Part shown: one piece after another, positions 8,704 to 19,275 of the stretch
Layout: each line of letters opens with the position of its first letter
Numbering within the stretch: the first letter of the stretch is position 1
Origin: Belnapia mucosa
Lineage (GTDB): Bacteria; Pseudomonadota; Alphaproteobacteria; Acetobacterales; Acetobacteraceae
Length of the DNA stretch: 49,554 nt
NCBI RefSeq assembly: GCF_016775475.1
Contig: NZ_JAEUXJ010000024.1
Coordinates: forward strand, 1-49,554
Reading direction: 5' to 3'
The notes under the pieces: model-generated
Databases searched by the model: none
Seen by the model: only the letters and a program-made list of their open reading frames with translations
Told to the model about the DNA's origin: nothing
Program-made: the position numbers and the translations under genes

Positions 8704-9360
8704 TCACAGGATGCTCTGGCCCGTTTTGCGCCAATCGGCGAGGAAGCTTTCCAGCCCGCGGTCGGTCAGCGGATGCTTGATGAGCTGGCGGATGACATTC
8801 GGCGGCAGCGTCGCCACCTCGGCGCCGAGCTTGGCCGCCTCGACCAGATGCACCGGATGGCGGATGGACGCCACCAGGACTTCCGTCTTAATATAGGAGT
8901 AGTTTCGGTAAATTTTCAGGATATCGGCAATCAGGAGCATGCCGTCATGCGCGATATCGTCGAGCCGGCCGACGAAGGGCGAGATATAGGCGGCGCCGGC
9001 CTTGGCCGCGAGCAGCGCCTGGGCCGGGGAGAAGCAGAGGGTGACGTTCACCGGCGTGCCTTCATCCGCCAGGCTGCGGCAGACGCTCAGCCCCGCTTCG
9101 GTCAGCGGCACCTTCACGGCGACATTCTTGGCGATGCCGCGCAGGAAGCGGCCCTCGGCCAGCATCGTGTCAAAATCGGTCGCCGTCACCTCGGCGGAGA
9201 CGGGGCCGGGGGTGATCTCGCAGATCTCGGCGATCACCTCGGCCATCTTGCGCCCGGACTTGGCGATCAGGCTGGGATTGGTGGTGACGCCATCCACCAG
9301 CCCGGCCTCGGCCAGGGCGCGGATTTCGGATACCTCGGCCGTATCGACAAAGAATTTCAT
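8704..9360 (-). CDS. fsa: Transaldolase-like fructose-6-phosphate aldolase (TalC/FSA family)
   Basis: 218 residues, the length of the small transaldolase/FSA subfamily that forms decamers. It opens MKFFVDTAEVSEIRAL, with GLVDGVTTNPSLIAKSG. The Schiff-base lysine is Lys83 in VAVKVPLT, and NVTLCFSPAQALLAAKAGA and SPFVGRLDDI follow. Family members either transfer dihydroxyacetone units (transaldolase, pentose phosphate pathway) or cleave fructose 6-phosphate. Sequence alone does not separate the two with certainty. The gene ends 5 nt before the chosen DUF484 start. priA is divergent across a 130-bp gap that should hold both promoters. Confidence 0.92.
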   Translation of the reverse strand: MKFFVDTAEVSEIRALAEAGLVDGVTTNPSLIAKSGRKMAEVIAEICEITPGPVSAEVTATDFDTMLAEGRFLRGIAKNVAVKVPLTEAGLSVCRSLADEGTPVNVTLCFSPAQALLAAKAGAAYISPFVGRLDDIAHDGMLLIADILKIYRNYSYIKTEVLVASIRHPVHLVEAAKLGAEVATLPPNVIRQLIKHPLTDRGLESFLADWRKTGQSIL

Positions 9361-9490
9361 GCTGGGTGGGTCCCCGGGGCGGACCCGGCGGGGTCCGTGT
9401 TTGGAATAGGCACCGCCGGACGCGCCGAAATTATGGCACGCAGATAGGGGGCGGCGGTCGTTGCGTATTTATTCACAGGCAGGATAGCCG

Positions 9491-11728
9491 ATGCGGCAGG
9501 GGTCGGAAAAGCGGCGCGATATGAAAGACACGCTACCTGTGTCTGGCACGCAACGGGTTCGGGTGCTTCTGCCCCTCCCGCTCGCCGGTGCCTATGACTA
9601 CCGGGTCCCGCCGCAGCTCGATATCCATCCCGGCGATTTCGTCACCGTCTCCCTGAACCAGAGGCCGATTATCGGCGTAGTCTGGGACCCCACCGAGGAA
9701 CCCGAGGCTACCCCGGTGGCCGATCATCGCCTGAAGCCGGTTACCGCCATCTTGCCAGCACCTCGCATGACCGTGAGCCTGCGGCGGTTCATCGATTGGG
9801 TGGCGGCCTATACGCTCAGCCCGCCCGGGGCGGTGCTGCGGATGGCCATGGGCTCCACCGCCGCGCTGGAACCGCCGACTCAGCAGGCGGGCTGGGTCCT
9901 GGCCGGCGCCGGCTCCAACCGCCAGCCGCGCATGACGCCGGAACGCCAGCGGGTGATGGCGGTGATGGAGCCGGGCCGGGTCTATGCCGGGGCGCCGCTG
10001 GCCGAGGCGGCCGGCGTCTCGCTCGGCGTGCTGCGCGGCATGGCGGATAACGGGCTGATCCGCCCGGCGCTGCTGCCGCATGCCAGCCGCTTTAACCGGC
10101 CCGACCCGGAGCATCCCGGCCCGAAGCTCGGCGGCGCCCAGGCCGAGGCGGCGGCGCGGCTCGTCGCCAAGGTCGCCACCCGGCAGTTCGGCGTGACGCT
10201 GCTGACCGGCGTCACCGGCTCCGGCAAGACCGAGGTCTATCTGGATGCGGTCGCGGAAGCGCTCCGCCACGGCCGCCAGGCGCTGGTCCTGCTGCCGGAG
10301 ATCGCGCTCTCGGCCCAATGGCTCGAGCGGTTCAAGGCCCGCTTCGGCGTCGCCCCCGCCCTCTGGCATTCCGAGGTGACGCCGCGCACCCGCCGCGACA
10401 CCTGGCGGGCGGTGGCCGAGGGCGAGGCGCCGGTCGTGGTCGGCGCCCGCTCCGCCCTCTTCCTGCCCTTCCCCGATCTCGGCCTGATCATCGTCGATGA
10501 GGAGCACGAGACCGCCTTCAAGCAGGAGGATGGCGTCGTCTACAACGCCCGCGACATGGCGGTGGTCCGCGCCCGGATGGCCCATGCCGCCTGCGTGCTG
10601 GTCTCGGCGACCCCCTCGCTCGAGAGCCTGACCAATGCCGAGAGCGGCCGCTACGAGGCGCTGAACCTGCCGGAGCGGCATGGCGGCGCCAGCCTGCCCG
10701 CGGTCGAGACGATCGATCTCCGCCGCACCCCGCCGGAGCGCGGCCGCTTCCTCTCGCCCCCGCTGATCGAGGCGGTGACCGCGACGCTGGAGCGGGGCGA
10801 GCAGGCGATGCTCTTCCTGAACCGCCGCGGCTATGCGCCGCTGACCCTCTGCCGGCATTGCGGCCACCGGATGCGCTGCCCGAATTGCACCGCCTGGCTG
10901 GTGGAGCACCGCGCCCGGCGGCAGCTCCAGTGCCATCACTGCGGGCACTCCGAGGCGCCGCCGGCCGAATGCCCGGAATGCGGCACCGCCAACAGCCTGG
11001 TCGCGGTCGGCCCCGGGGTGGAGCGGGTGCTGGAGGAAGCCGCCGCGCATTGGCCCGAGGCGCGCCGGCTGGTCATGGCCAGCGACACGCTGCCCGGCCC
11101 CGCCGCGGCGGGAATGGCGGCGCAGCAGATTCAGGACCGCGAGGTCGACCTCATCATCGGCACCCAGATCGTCGCCAAGGGCTGGCACTTCCCGCATCTG
11201 ACGCTGGTCGGCGTGGTCGATGCCGATCTCGGCCTGGCCGGGGGCGACCTGCGCGCGGCGGAACGCACGGTGCAGCTGCTGCACCAGGTCGCCGGCCGCG
11301 CCGGCCGGGCGGAGGCGCCGGGGCGCGTCCTCCTGCAGAGCTTCAGCCCCGAGCATCCGGTGATGCAGGCGCTGATCTCCGGCGATCTCGACGCCTTCAT
11401 GGCGGAGGAGGCGGCGATCCGCCGGCCCGGCCACTGGCCGCCCTTCGGCCGCCTCGCCGCGCTGATCGTGAGCTCGGAGGATGAGCGGGAGGCAGATCGC
11501 ACCGCCCGCGATCTCGGCCTCGCCGCGCCGGGCGGGGAGGGGGTGCAGGTGCTGGGCCCGGCGCCGGCGCCGCTCGCCCTGCTGCGCGGAAGGCACCGCC
11601 GGCGGCTGCTGCTCAAGACGCGGCGGGAGGTCGCGGTGCAGCCCATCCTGCGCGACTGGCTGGCCCGGGTCCCGGTGCCGGGCAGCGTGCGGGTGCAGGT
11701 GGATGTGGACCCGGTGAGCTTCCTCTGA
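9491..11728 (+). CDS. priA: Primosomal replication restart helicase PriA
   Basis: 745 residues, full length. The N-terminal 3'-DNA-binding domain (LPLAGAYDYRVP) is followed by a helicase core with Walker A GVTGSGKTE (about 240-248) and a DEEH box (IIVDEEHE). The two-zinc cysteine array follows (CRHCGHRMRCPNC and CHHCGH...CPECG, about 454-499), then GTQIVAKGWHFPHLTLVGV and the helicase arginine motif HQVAGRAGRAE. PriA reloads the replisome at stalled forks. ATG 9491 follows AGGAT; ATG 9521 is an alternative. Confidence 0.97.
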   Translation: MRQGSEKRRDMKDTLPVSGTQRVRVLLPLPLAGAYDYRVPPQLDIHPGDFVTVSLNQRPIIGVVWDPTEEPEATPVADHRLKPVTAILPAPRMTVSLRRFIDWVAAYTLSPPGAVLRMAMGSTAALEPPTQQAGWVLAGAGSNRQPRMTPERQRVMAVMEPGRVYAGAPLAEAAGVSLGVLRGMADNGLIRPALLPHASRFNRPDPEHPGPKLGGAQAEAAARLVAKVATRQFGVTLLTGVTGSGKTEVYLDAVAEALRHGRQALVLLPEIALSAQWLERFKARFGVAPALWHSEVTPRTRRDTWRAVAEGEAPVVVGARSALFLPFPDLGLIIVDEEHETAFKQEDGVVYNARDMAVVRARMAHAACVLVSATPSLESLTNAESGRYEALNLPERHGGASLPAVETIDLRRTPPERGRFLSPPLIEAVTATLERGEQAMLFLNRRGYAPLTLCRHCGHRMRCPNCTAWLVEHRARRQLQCHHCGHSEAPPAECPECGTANSLVAVGPGVERVLEEAAAHWPEARRLVMASDTLPGPAAAGMAAQQIQDREVDLIIGTQIVAKGWHFPHLTLVGVVDADLGLAGGDLRAAERTVQLLHQVAGRAGRAEAPGRVLLQSFSPEHPVMQALISGDLDAFMAEEAAIRRPGHWPPFGRLAALIVSSEDEREADRTARDLGLAAPGGEGVQVLGPAPAPLALLRGRHRRRLLLKTRREVAVQPILRDWLARVPVPGSVRVQVDVDPVSFL

Positions 11729-11808
11729 CGGCATGGATTCCGCTGGCATGACATGGCTGTAAAATGGTAAAGAAATTACCCGCAAGTAATTTCCCAGGGA
11801 GAGCCAAG

Positions 11809-11964
11809 ATGCCCGTCCTTGCCGTGACCGAGATCGCCGCCTGGGCCCTGATCGCCGGCGGGTTCGGCTATGCTGCCCTTGCCTCGCGCGGGGTGGCGCT
11901 GGCCACCATGGCGGCGGGGCTGGCGGCCATCGCCGCCAAGACCGTGCTGCTGAATCCGGCCTAG
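11809..11964 (+). CDS. Small two-helix membrane protein, unknown function
   Basis: 51 residues with two predicted membrane helices (about 6-22 and 26-43) and almost no charge, beginning MPVLAVTEIAAWALIAGG. I chose ATG 11809 because GGGAGAG lies 6-8 nt upstream. An upstream in-frame ATG at 11764 lacks a comparable site. Its TAG stop shares a CTAG (11961-11964) with the stop of the convergent MFS gene. I do not recognise a family. Confidence 0.6.
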   Translation: MPVLAVTEIAAWALIAGGFGYAALASRGVALATMAAGLAAIAAKTVLLNPA

Positions 11965-13157
11965 CGCCTGGCCAGCACCCCGGCGGCGAGGAGTTGCAGC
12001 GCCGCCGCGGCGGCCGGCGGCGCCCAGGGCCCGAAGGCGTCCAGCGCCCTGCCGAACAGGCCGGGGCCGAAGGCGTAGAAGGCCTGGTTCACTGCCGTCA
12101 CCAGGGCGATGACCGCGGCCACCTCCTCGGCCGGCCATTCCGCCTGGGCGATCAGCGGCGGCAGCGAGAGCAGGTTGCCGATGCCGAGGCCGAACAGCAG
12201 CGCCCCCAGCACCAGCGGCACCGCCGCGCCGCCAGCCAGCGCCAGCACCGCGCAGCCCACCGCCTGCAGGACGAAATTGAGCGCCCCCGCCCGCCGCCGG
12301 TCGAATCCCGGCGGCAGGAGCGTGCCGACCACCGTCCGGCCGACCACCGCGCAGGCCGTCGCCAGGCTCATCACCAGCCCCGCCCCCTGCACGCCGAGGC
12401 TCGGCGCCAGGATGCTGAACAGCGTGGTCAGCAGCCCCATCTGCGCCGTCAGCCCGATGGCGAAGGCGAGCGAGAGGCTGCGGAAGGGCGGCTGCCGCCA
12501 GAGCGGCCCGGCCGGCGCCCGCATCGCCCGTGGTGCCGGCGGCCCCGCCGCGCCATCCGGATGCAACCCCAGCCTGGCCGGGCCGAAGCCGAAATACCGT
12601 CCCGCGAGCGGCCAGAGCAGCAGCAGGCTGGCGCCGGCGACGATGACGCTCGCGTAGTCGAAGCCAAAGCCGGCGATCAGCGCCGCCCAGAGCGGGGTGA
12701 AGACCACCCCGCCGATGCTCGCCCCGTTATAGGCCATGGCCAGCGCCGCCGGACGGCGCCGGTCGAACCAGGGGGCGACGCAGGCATTGATGGCGGCGCC
12801 GCTGGTCACCGCCCAGCCACAGGCGGTCAGCAGCGCCGCCGGCACCATCTGCCAGGGCGCGCTGGCGAAGCCCCAGCCCAGCAGCCCGGCGGCCGAGGCC
12901 AGCACCCCGGCCCGCGTCACCGGTACCAGGCCGAAGCGCCGGTGCAGCCGGGGCAGGACGGAGACAACCACCGCGCTGGCCAGGAAATGCAGGGTGATGG
13001 CGGCGGCGATCAGGCTCGGCGCCCAGCCTTCCCGCGCATGCAGCGCATGCAGATAGACCGAGGGACCGTAGAAATTGATGCCCCAGGCAAACATTGCCAG
13101 CAGGAAAGCGGCCGCGACCACATGCCAGCCGAAGAAGCCCCGTCGCGTGCCGCCCAT
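11961..13157 (-). CDS. Major facilitator superfamily transporter
   Basis: 398 residues with about 12 hydrophobic helices, starting MGGTRRGFFGWHVVAAAFL. The N-terminus GWHVVAAAF...NFYGPSVYLHAL and the loop WFDRRRPAALAMAYNGASIGG resemble the monocarboxylate/oxalate-formate antiporter-like MFS group. The substrate is unknown. The open frame continues upstream to 13757, but that part is antisense to atpH. ATG 13157, with a GGGGG stretch just upstream, gives the normal MFS N-terminus. The gene is divergent from the atp operon and convergent with the small membrane protein. Confidence 0.85.
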   Translation of the reverse strand: MGGTRRGFFGWHVVAAAFLLAMFAWGINFYGPSVYLHALHAREGWAPSLIAAAITLHFLASAVVVSVLPRLHRRFGLVPVTRAGVLASAAGLLGWGFASAPWQMVPAALLTACGWAVTSGAAINACVAPWFDRRRPAALAMAYNGASIGGVVFTPLWAALIAGFGFDYASVIVAGASLLLLWPLAGRYFGFGPARLGLHPDGAAGPPAPRAMRAPAGPLWRQPPFRSLSLAFAIGLTAQMGLLTTLFSILAPSLGVQGAGLVMSLATACAVVGRTVVGTLLPPGFDRRRAGALNFVLQAVGCAVLALAGGAAVPLVLGALLFGLGIGNLLSLPPLIAQAEWPAEEVAAVIALVTAVNQAFYAFGPGLFGRALDAFGPWAPPAAAAALQLLAAGVLARR

Positions 13158-13349
13158 GCCGATCCCGCCCCCTTCCCCGGCGGGAAGGGTAGCGCGATCG
13201 CGTCGCGGCGTCGCAGAGGCCGATTTTGCGCGGCCTCCGCGGATTGCGGGGCTGTAAACCCCATGGTAAAGGCCGGCCGCCGCGCAGGGCCCCTGGGCCC
13301 AGCCGCGGTCCCGCGCATGCGCACCACAAGAACAGGACCGGGACAGCCC

Positions 13350-13952
13350 GTGGCCTCTGCCGAGACCGTCGCTTCCGTCGCGCCCAAGGCGCCTACCCCG
13401 ACCGGGCTTGCCGCGCGCTATGCGCTGGCTCTGCTCGCCCTCGCCGATGACCGGCGCAAAGACGATCCGGCTGCGCTCGACCGCATCGCCGGCGACCTCG
13501 AATCCCTCGGCAAGCTCTGGAGCACGGATGCCGATTTCCGTGGCTTCATCGCCGATCCGCGGCTGGATTCGGTAGCCCAGCGCCGCGGCGCCTTCGCCCT
13601 GCTCGACCGGGTGGGGACGGGGACCGAGGTGCGGAACCTGGTCGGCGTCCTGATCGGCAACCGGCGCCTGGCGCTGCTGCCGCAGGTCGTCTCCTCCTTC
13701 GGCGCCCAGCTCGCGGTGCGCCGCGGCCAGCAGGTCGCCGAGGTGACGAGCGCGCATGCGCTGACCGATACCCAGCGCGCCCAGATCGCGGCGCGCCTGA
13801 CCGAAGCCGGCTATTCCGGCATCAAGCTTACGGAGCAGGTGGATCCCTCGATCCTCGGCGGGCTGATCGTGCGGATCGGCTCCCGGCTCTATGACAACAG
13901 CATCAAATCCAAGCTGCAGCGCCTGCAGTACGCCATGAAGGGGGCCGCCTGA
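13350..13952 (+). CDS. atpH: ATP synthase F1 subunit delta
   Basis: 200 residues. Delta forms the peripheral stalk cap linking F1 to the b subunits. It shows GLAARYALALLALADDR at the N-terminus and the family signature GGLIVRIGSRLYDNSIKSKL near the C-terminus. GTG 13350 is preferred, with AGGACCGGGAC upstream; an in-frame ATG 11 codons earlier is possible. It is the first gene of a tight atpHAGDC operon, 2 nt before atpA. The Fo genes are not nearby, as is usual in alphaproteobacteria, where F1 and Fo operons are separate. Confidence 0.95.
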   Translation: MASAETVASVAPKAPTPTGLAARYALALLALADDRRKDDPAALDRIAGDLESLGKLWSTDADFRGFIADPRLDSVAQRRGAFALLDRVGTGTEVRNLVGVLIGNRRLALLPQVVSSFGAQLAVRRGQQVAEVTSAHALTDTQRAQIAARLTEAGYSGIKLTEQVDPSILGGLIVRIGSRLYDNSIKSKLQRLQYAMKGAA

Positions 13953-13954
13953 CC

Positions 13955-15490
<1,536 letters not shown>

Positions 15491-15509
15491 ACCAGGGGAA
15501 GCGGGCGCG

Positions 15510-16391
15510 ATGCCGAGCCTCAAGGACCTGCGCGGGCGGATCAACAGCGTGAAGTCCACGCGGAAGATCACGCAGGCGATGAAGATGGTGGCCGCGGCGA
15601 AGCTGCGCCGGGCCCAGGCCCAGGCGGAGGCCGCGCGCCCCTATGCGCAGCGGATGGAGGCGATCCTCGCCTCCCTCGGCGCCGCCGTCGCCAGTTCCCC
15701 GGACGCGCCGCGGATGCTGGTCGGCACCGGTGCGGACCAGGTGCATCTGCTGGTGGTGGTCACCGCCGATCGCGGCCTGGCCGGGCCCTTCAACACCCAG
15801 GTCGGCCGGCTTGCCCGCGCCCGCATCCGGGCGCTGGAGGCCGAGGGCAAGCAGGTGAAGGTGCTGACGGTGGGCCGCAAGGGCGCGGCCTTCCTGCGGC
15901 GCGAATTCGCCAGCCGCATCGTCGGCGAGGTTTCCTTCGCCGGCCGCAAGCGGGTGGATTTCGCCGATGCCGAGGCGATCGGGGTCCAGGTCGCGACCCT
16001 GCTGGAGGAAGGCGGCTTCGACGTCTGCAGCCTGATCTACAACCGGTTCCGCAACGTCATCAGCCAGATCCCGACCGAGCAGCGGCTGATCCCGACGCCG
16101 CTGCCGGAAGGCACCGCCGCGGCGACCGGGCCGCAGGCCCTCTATGAATATGAGCCGGCCGAGGAGGAGATCCTCGCCAACCTGCTGCCGCGCAACCTCG
16201 CCATCCAGATCTACCGCGCGATCCTGGAAAGCGCGGCCGGCGAGCATGGCGCCCGCATGACCGCGATGGACAATGCCACGCGCAATGCCGGCGAGATGAT
16301 CAACAGGCTGACTCTCAATTACAACCGCACGCGCCAGGCCAATATCACGAGGGAGCTGATCGAGATCATCTCCGGGGCCGAGGCAGTCTGA
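15510..16391 (+). CDS. atpG: ATP synthase F1 subunit gamma
   Basis: 293 residues forming the rotating central stalk. The N-terminal coiled coil has the signature LRGRINSVKSTRKITQAMKM, and the C-terminal helix holds the conserved AMDNATRNAGEMINRLTLNYN segment followed by RQANITRELIEI. Third gene of the operon, 16 nt before atpD. Confidence 0.98.
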   Translation: MPSLKDLRGRINSVKSTRKITQAMKMVAAAKLRRAQAQAEAARPYAQRMEAILASLGAAVASSPDAPRMLVGTGADQVHLLVVVTADRGLAGPFNTQVGRLARARIRALEAEGKQVKVLTVGRKGAAFLRREFASRIVGEVSFAGRKRVDFADAEAIGVQVATLLEEGGFDVCSLIYNRFRNVISQIPTEQRLIPTPLPEGTAAATGPQALYEYEPAEEEILANLLPRNLAIQIYRAILESAAGEHGARMTAMDNATRNAGEMINRLTLNYNRTRQANITRELIEIISGAEAV

Positions 16392-16407
16392 CGAGGGGCA
16401 TGACACC

Positions 16408-17835
16408 ATGAAGAACAATGTCGGGCGCATCGCGCAGATTCTGGGCGCCGTGGTGGACGTGCAGTTCCCGGGCGAGCTGCCGGAGATGCTGAACGCGCTG
16501 ACCACGAAGAACGGCGACACCACGCTGGTCCTCGAGGTCGCGCAGCATCTCGGCGAGCGCACCGTGCGCTGCATCGCCATGGACAGCACCGACGGCCTGG
16601 TCCGCGGCCAGGAAGTGGTCGATACCGGCGCCGGCATCGCCGTGCCGGTGGGCGAGGGCACCCTCGGCCGCATCCTGAACGTCATCGGCCAGCCGATCGA
16701 CGAGCGCGGCCCGGTGCCGCATGAGAAGACCTATACCATTCACCGCGAGGCCCCCTCCTTCGAGGACCAGGCGACCGCGGCCGAGATCCTCGTCACCGGC
16801 ATCAAGGTCATCGACCTGCTCGCCCCCTATCTGAAGGGCGGCAAGATCGGCCTGTTCGGCGGCGCCGGCGTCGGCAAGACGGTGACCATCCAGGAGCTGA
16901 TCAACAACATCGCCAAGGCGCATGGCGGCGTGTCGGTCTTCGCCGGCGTCGGCGAGCGGACCCGCGAGGGCAACGACCTGTATCACGAGATGGTCGATGC
17001 CGGCGTCATCAAGCTCGGCGAGGGCACGACCGAGGGCTCCAAGGTGGCCCTGGTCTATGGCCAGATGAACGAGCCGCCGGGCGCCCGCGCCCGCGTCGCC
17101 CTCTCGGGCTTGTCCATCGCGGAATACTTCCGCGACGAGCAGGGCCAGGACGTGCTGTTCTTCGTCGACAACATCTTCCGCTTCACCCAGGCGGGCGCCG
17201 AAGTCTCGGCGCTGCTCGGCCGCATCCCCTCGGCGGTGGGCTATCAGCCGACGCTCGCCACCGATATGGGCGCGCTGCAGGAGCGGATCACCTCGACGAA
17301 GAAGGGCTCGATCACCTCGGTGCAGGCCATCTACGTGCCCGCCGACGACCTGACCGACCCGGCCCCGGCCACCTCCTTCGCCCACCTCGACGCGACGACG
17401 GTGCTCAACCGCTCGATCGCCGAGCTCGGCATCTTCCCGGCCGTGGACCCGCTCGACTCGACCAGCCGCGCGCTCGACCCGCGGATCGTCGGTGACGAGC
17501 ATTACCGTGTCGCCCGCGAGGTGCAGCGCATCCTGCAGACCTACAAGTCGCTGCAGGACATCATCGCCATCCTGGGCATGGATGAGCTCTCGGAAGAGGA
17601 CAAGCTGGTCGTCGCCCGCGCGCGGAAGATCCAGCGCTTCCTCAGCCAGCCCTTCCATGTGGCCGAGGTCTTCACCGGCTCCCCGGGCGTCTTCGTGAAG
17701 CTGGAGGACACCGTCCGCAGCTTCGGCGCCATCTGCGCCGGCGAATACGACCACCTGCCCGAGGCTGCCTTCTACATGGTCGGCACCATCGAGGACGCGG
17801 TGAAGAAGGGCGAGACCTTGAAGGTGGCTGCCTAA
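16408..17835 (+). CDS. atpD: ATP synthase F1 subunit beta
   Basis: 475 residues, the catalytic subunit. P-loop GGAGVGKT lies near residue 151, with the catalytic GERTREGNDLYHEM and the DELSEEDKLVVARARKIQRF motif that contacts gamma. Fourth gene of the operon, followed by atpC 2 nt later. Confidence 0.98.
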   Translation: MKNNVGRIAQILGAVVDVQFPGELPEMLNALTTKNGDTTLVLEVAQHLGERTVRCIAMDSTDGLVRGQEVVDTGAGIAVPVGEGTLGRILNVIGQPIDERGPVPHEKTYTIHREAPSFEDQATAAEILVTGIKVIDLLAPYLKGGKIGLFGGAGVGKTVTIQELINNIAKAHGGVSVFAGVGERTREGNDLYHEMVDAGVIKLGEGTTEGSKVALVYGQMNEPPGARARVALSGLSIAEYFRDEQGQDVLFFVDNIFRFTQAGAEVSALLGRIPSAVGYQPTLATDMGALQERITSTKKGSITSVQAIYVPADDLTDPAPATSFAHLDATTVLNRSIAELGIFPAVDPLDSTSRALDPRIVGDEHYRVAREVQRILQTYKSLQDIIAILGMDELSEEDKLVVARARKIQRFLSQPFHVAEVFTGSPGVFVKLEDTVRSFGAICAGEYDHLPEAAFYMVGTIEDAVKKGETLKVAA

Positions 17836-17837
17836 CC

Positions 17838-18248
17838 ATGGCCACCTTCCTGCTCGAACTCGTCTCGCCGGAGAAGCTGCTGCTTTCCCGGCCGGTGGAG
17901 ATGGTGACCATCCCCGCCGTTGAGGGCGAGATGGGCGTCCTCCCCGGCCATGCCCCGATGATCGTCGTCCTCCGGGGCGGCGTGATCCGGGTGCGCGAGA
18001 ACGGCGCCGAGACCGAGCGGCTCTTCGTCGCCGGCGGCTTTGCCGAGGTCTCGCCGGAGCGGGTGACGATCCTGGCCGATGAGGTGACGCCGCTGGCCAG
18101 CCTCTCCCGCGCTGATTCCGAGCGCCGCCTGGCCGAGGCCGAGGCCGCCGCCACGGCCGCTGCGGCCGAGCCCGAGGCGAAGCGCGAGGCGGCCTATGCC
18201 CGGGTCCAGGCCCTCCGCACCGCTGCCTCGGTGGCCGAGGCGGCCTGA
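17838..18248 (+). CDS. atpC: ATP synthase F1 subunit epsilon
   Basis: 136 residues. The N-terminal beta-sandwich (LELVSPEKLL, EGEMGVLPGHAPMI, FVAGGFAEV) is followed by an alanine/glutamate-rich helical tail. In bacteria epsilon sits on gamma and can inhibit ATP hydrolysis. It is the last gene of the operon, and a hairpin lies 16 nt after its stop codon. Confidence 0.96.
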   Translation: MATFLLELVSPEKLLLSRPVEMVTIPAVEGEMGVLPGHAPMIVVLRGGVIRVRENGAETERLFVAGGFAEVSPERVTILADEVTPLASLSRADSERRLAEAEAAATAAAAEPEAKREAAYARVQALRTAASVAEAA

Positions 18249-18264
18249 CCTGCCACCCGAAGGG

Positions 18265-18297
18265 CACGGTGTGCGGATTTTCGTCCGGCACACCGTG
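18265..18297 (+). terminator. Hairpin after the atp operon
   Basis: A perfect 10-bp stem, cacggtgtgc (18265-18274) and gcacaccgtg (18288-18297), encloses a 13-nt loop that can add three more pairs. It lies 16 nt after the atpC stop. There is no clear T-run, so it may act as an inefficient terminator or 3'-end stabiliser. Confidence 0.6.
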
Positions 18298-18414
18298 GCC
18301 CACCGGCAACGGCGCTTGATTCACGCCCTGACCCGCCGAACATAGCGATCCCGGGGGCGTTGGGCGCCCTTCGGACATCGCAGGAAAACGGCCCCAGTGG
18401 GCCGCGGGGACAGG

Positions 18415-19275
18415 ATGAAGCATTGGCGCGTCGAGCAGGTCGCCTGGGACCGCTTCGATCCCTCGAAGGTGGACCCGGAGATCATCCCGCTGGTCAAGGC
18501 CGCGGCGATGGTCGAACGCAATGGCGGCGACTACGCCATCTATCTGAACCGCGTCTTCCATGACGACCCGGACTTCGCCCAGGCCGCCGACCATTGGGCG
18601 GAGGAGGAGATCCAGCATGGCGACGCGCTCGGGCAATGGGCCAGCCTGGCCGATCCGGGCTGGGACTATGCCGCGGCCTTCGAGCGCTACCGCAACGGCT
18701 ACAAGATCGACCTGAACGCCGATGCCTCGATCCGCGGCTCCCGCACCGGGGAGCTGATCGCGCGCTGCATCGTCGAGACGGGCACCAGCAGCTACTACAC
18801 GGCGCTCGCCGAGGCGACCGAGGAGCCGGTGCTGCAGCAGGTCTGCAAGCTGATCGCCGCCGACGAGTATCGGCACTTCAAGCTCTTCTACGACCATATG
18901 AAGCGCTACCTGGCGCGGGAGGATCTCTCCTTTGCCCGGCGGCTGCGCGTCGCCTTCGGCCGGGTCGGCGAATCGGAAGACGACGAGCTCGCCTTTGCCT
19001 TCCACTGCGCCAATGAGGACCCGGGCCTCGTCTACAGCCATGACCGCTGCATCGCCGGCTATATGGGCCGCGCCATGGGCTTCTACCGGCAGCGCCACCT
19101 GGAACGCGGCATGGGGATGATCTTCAAGGCGGTGGGGCTGGAGCCGCGCGGCCGGCTCTCCCAGATGGCGGCACGGGGCGCCTGGCGGCTGCTCTGCTGG
19201 CGGCGCGACCGCTACCGCGAGGCGCTGCGGCGCATGCCGCCGCCCGTGCCCGCCGCCCTGCCGCAGGCCGCTTGA
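18415..19275 (+). CDS. Ferritin-like di-iron domain protein
   Basis: 286 residues, mostly helical. Two E-x-x-H motifs (EEEIQHGD and ADEYRHFKLF), separated by about 75 residues with further Glu residues, match the four-helix di-iron ferritin-like/acyl-ACP-desaturase-type fold. Substrate or partner is unknown. The C-terminus is Arg-rich and then Pro/Ala-rich. I chose ATG 18415, with CGGGGACAGG just upstream; an in-frame GTG lies six codons earlier. Its TGA overlaps the TTG start of the xylanase gene, so the two may be coupled, although no functional link is obvious. Confidence 0.7.
   Translation: MKHWRVEQVAWDRFDPSKVDPEIIPLVKAAAMVERNGGDYAIYLNRVFHDDPDFAQAADHWAEEEIQHGDALGQWASLADPGWDYAAAFERYRNGYKIDLNADASIRGSRTGELIARCIVETGTSSYYTALAEATEEPVLQQVCKLIAADEYRHFKLFYDHMKRYLAREDLSFARRLRVAFGRVGESEDDELAFAFHCANEDPGLVYSHDRCIAGYMGRAMGFYRQRHLERGMGMIFKAVGLEPRGRLSQMAARGAWRLLCWRRDRYREALRRMPPPVPAALPQAA

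Noticed and set aside
13158..13757. N-terminal extension of the MFS gene to 13757
   Set aside because: The extension is antisense to atpH and lacks membrane helices; the normal transporter N-terminus starts at 13157.
16366..19098. 910-codon minus-strand frame opposite atpD, atpC and the ferritin-like gene
   Set aside because: It spans several well-supported genes in antisense and has no domain.
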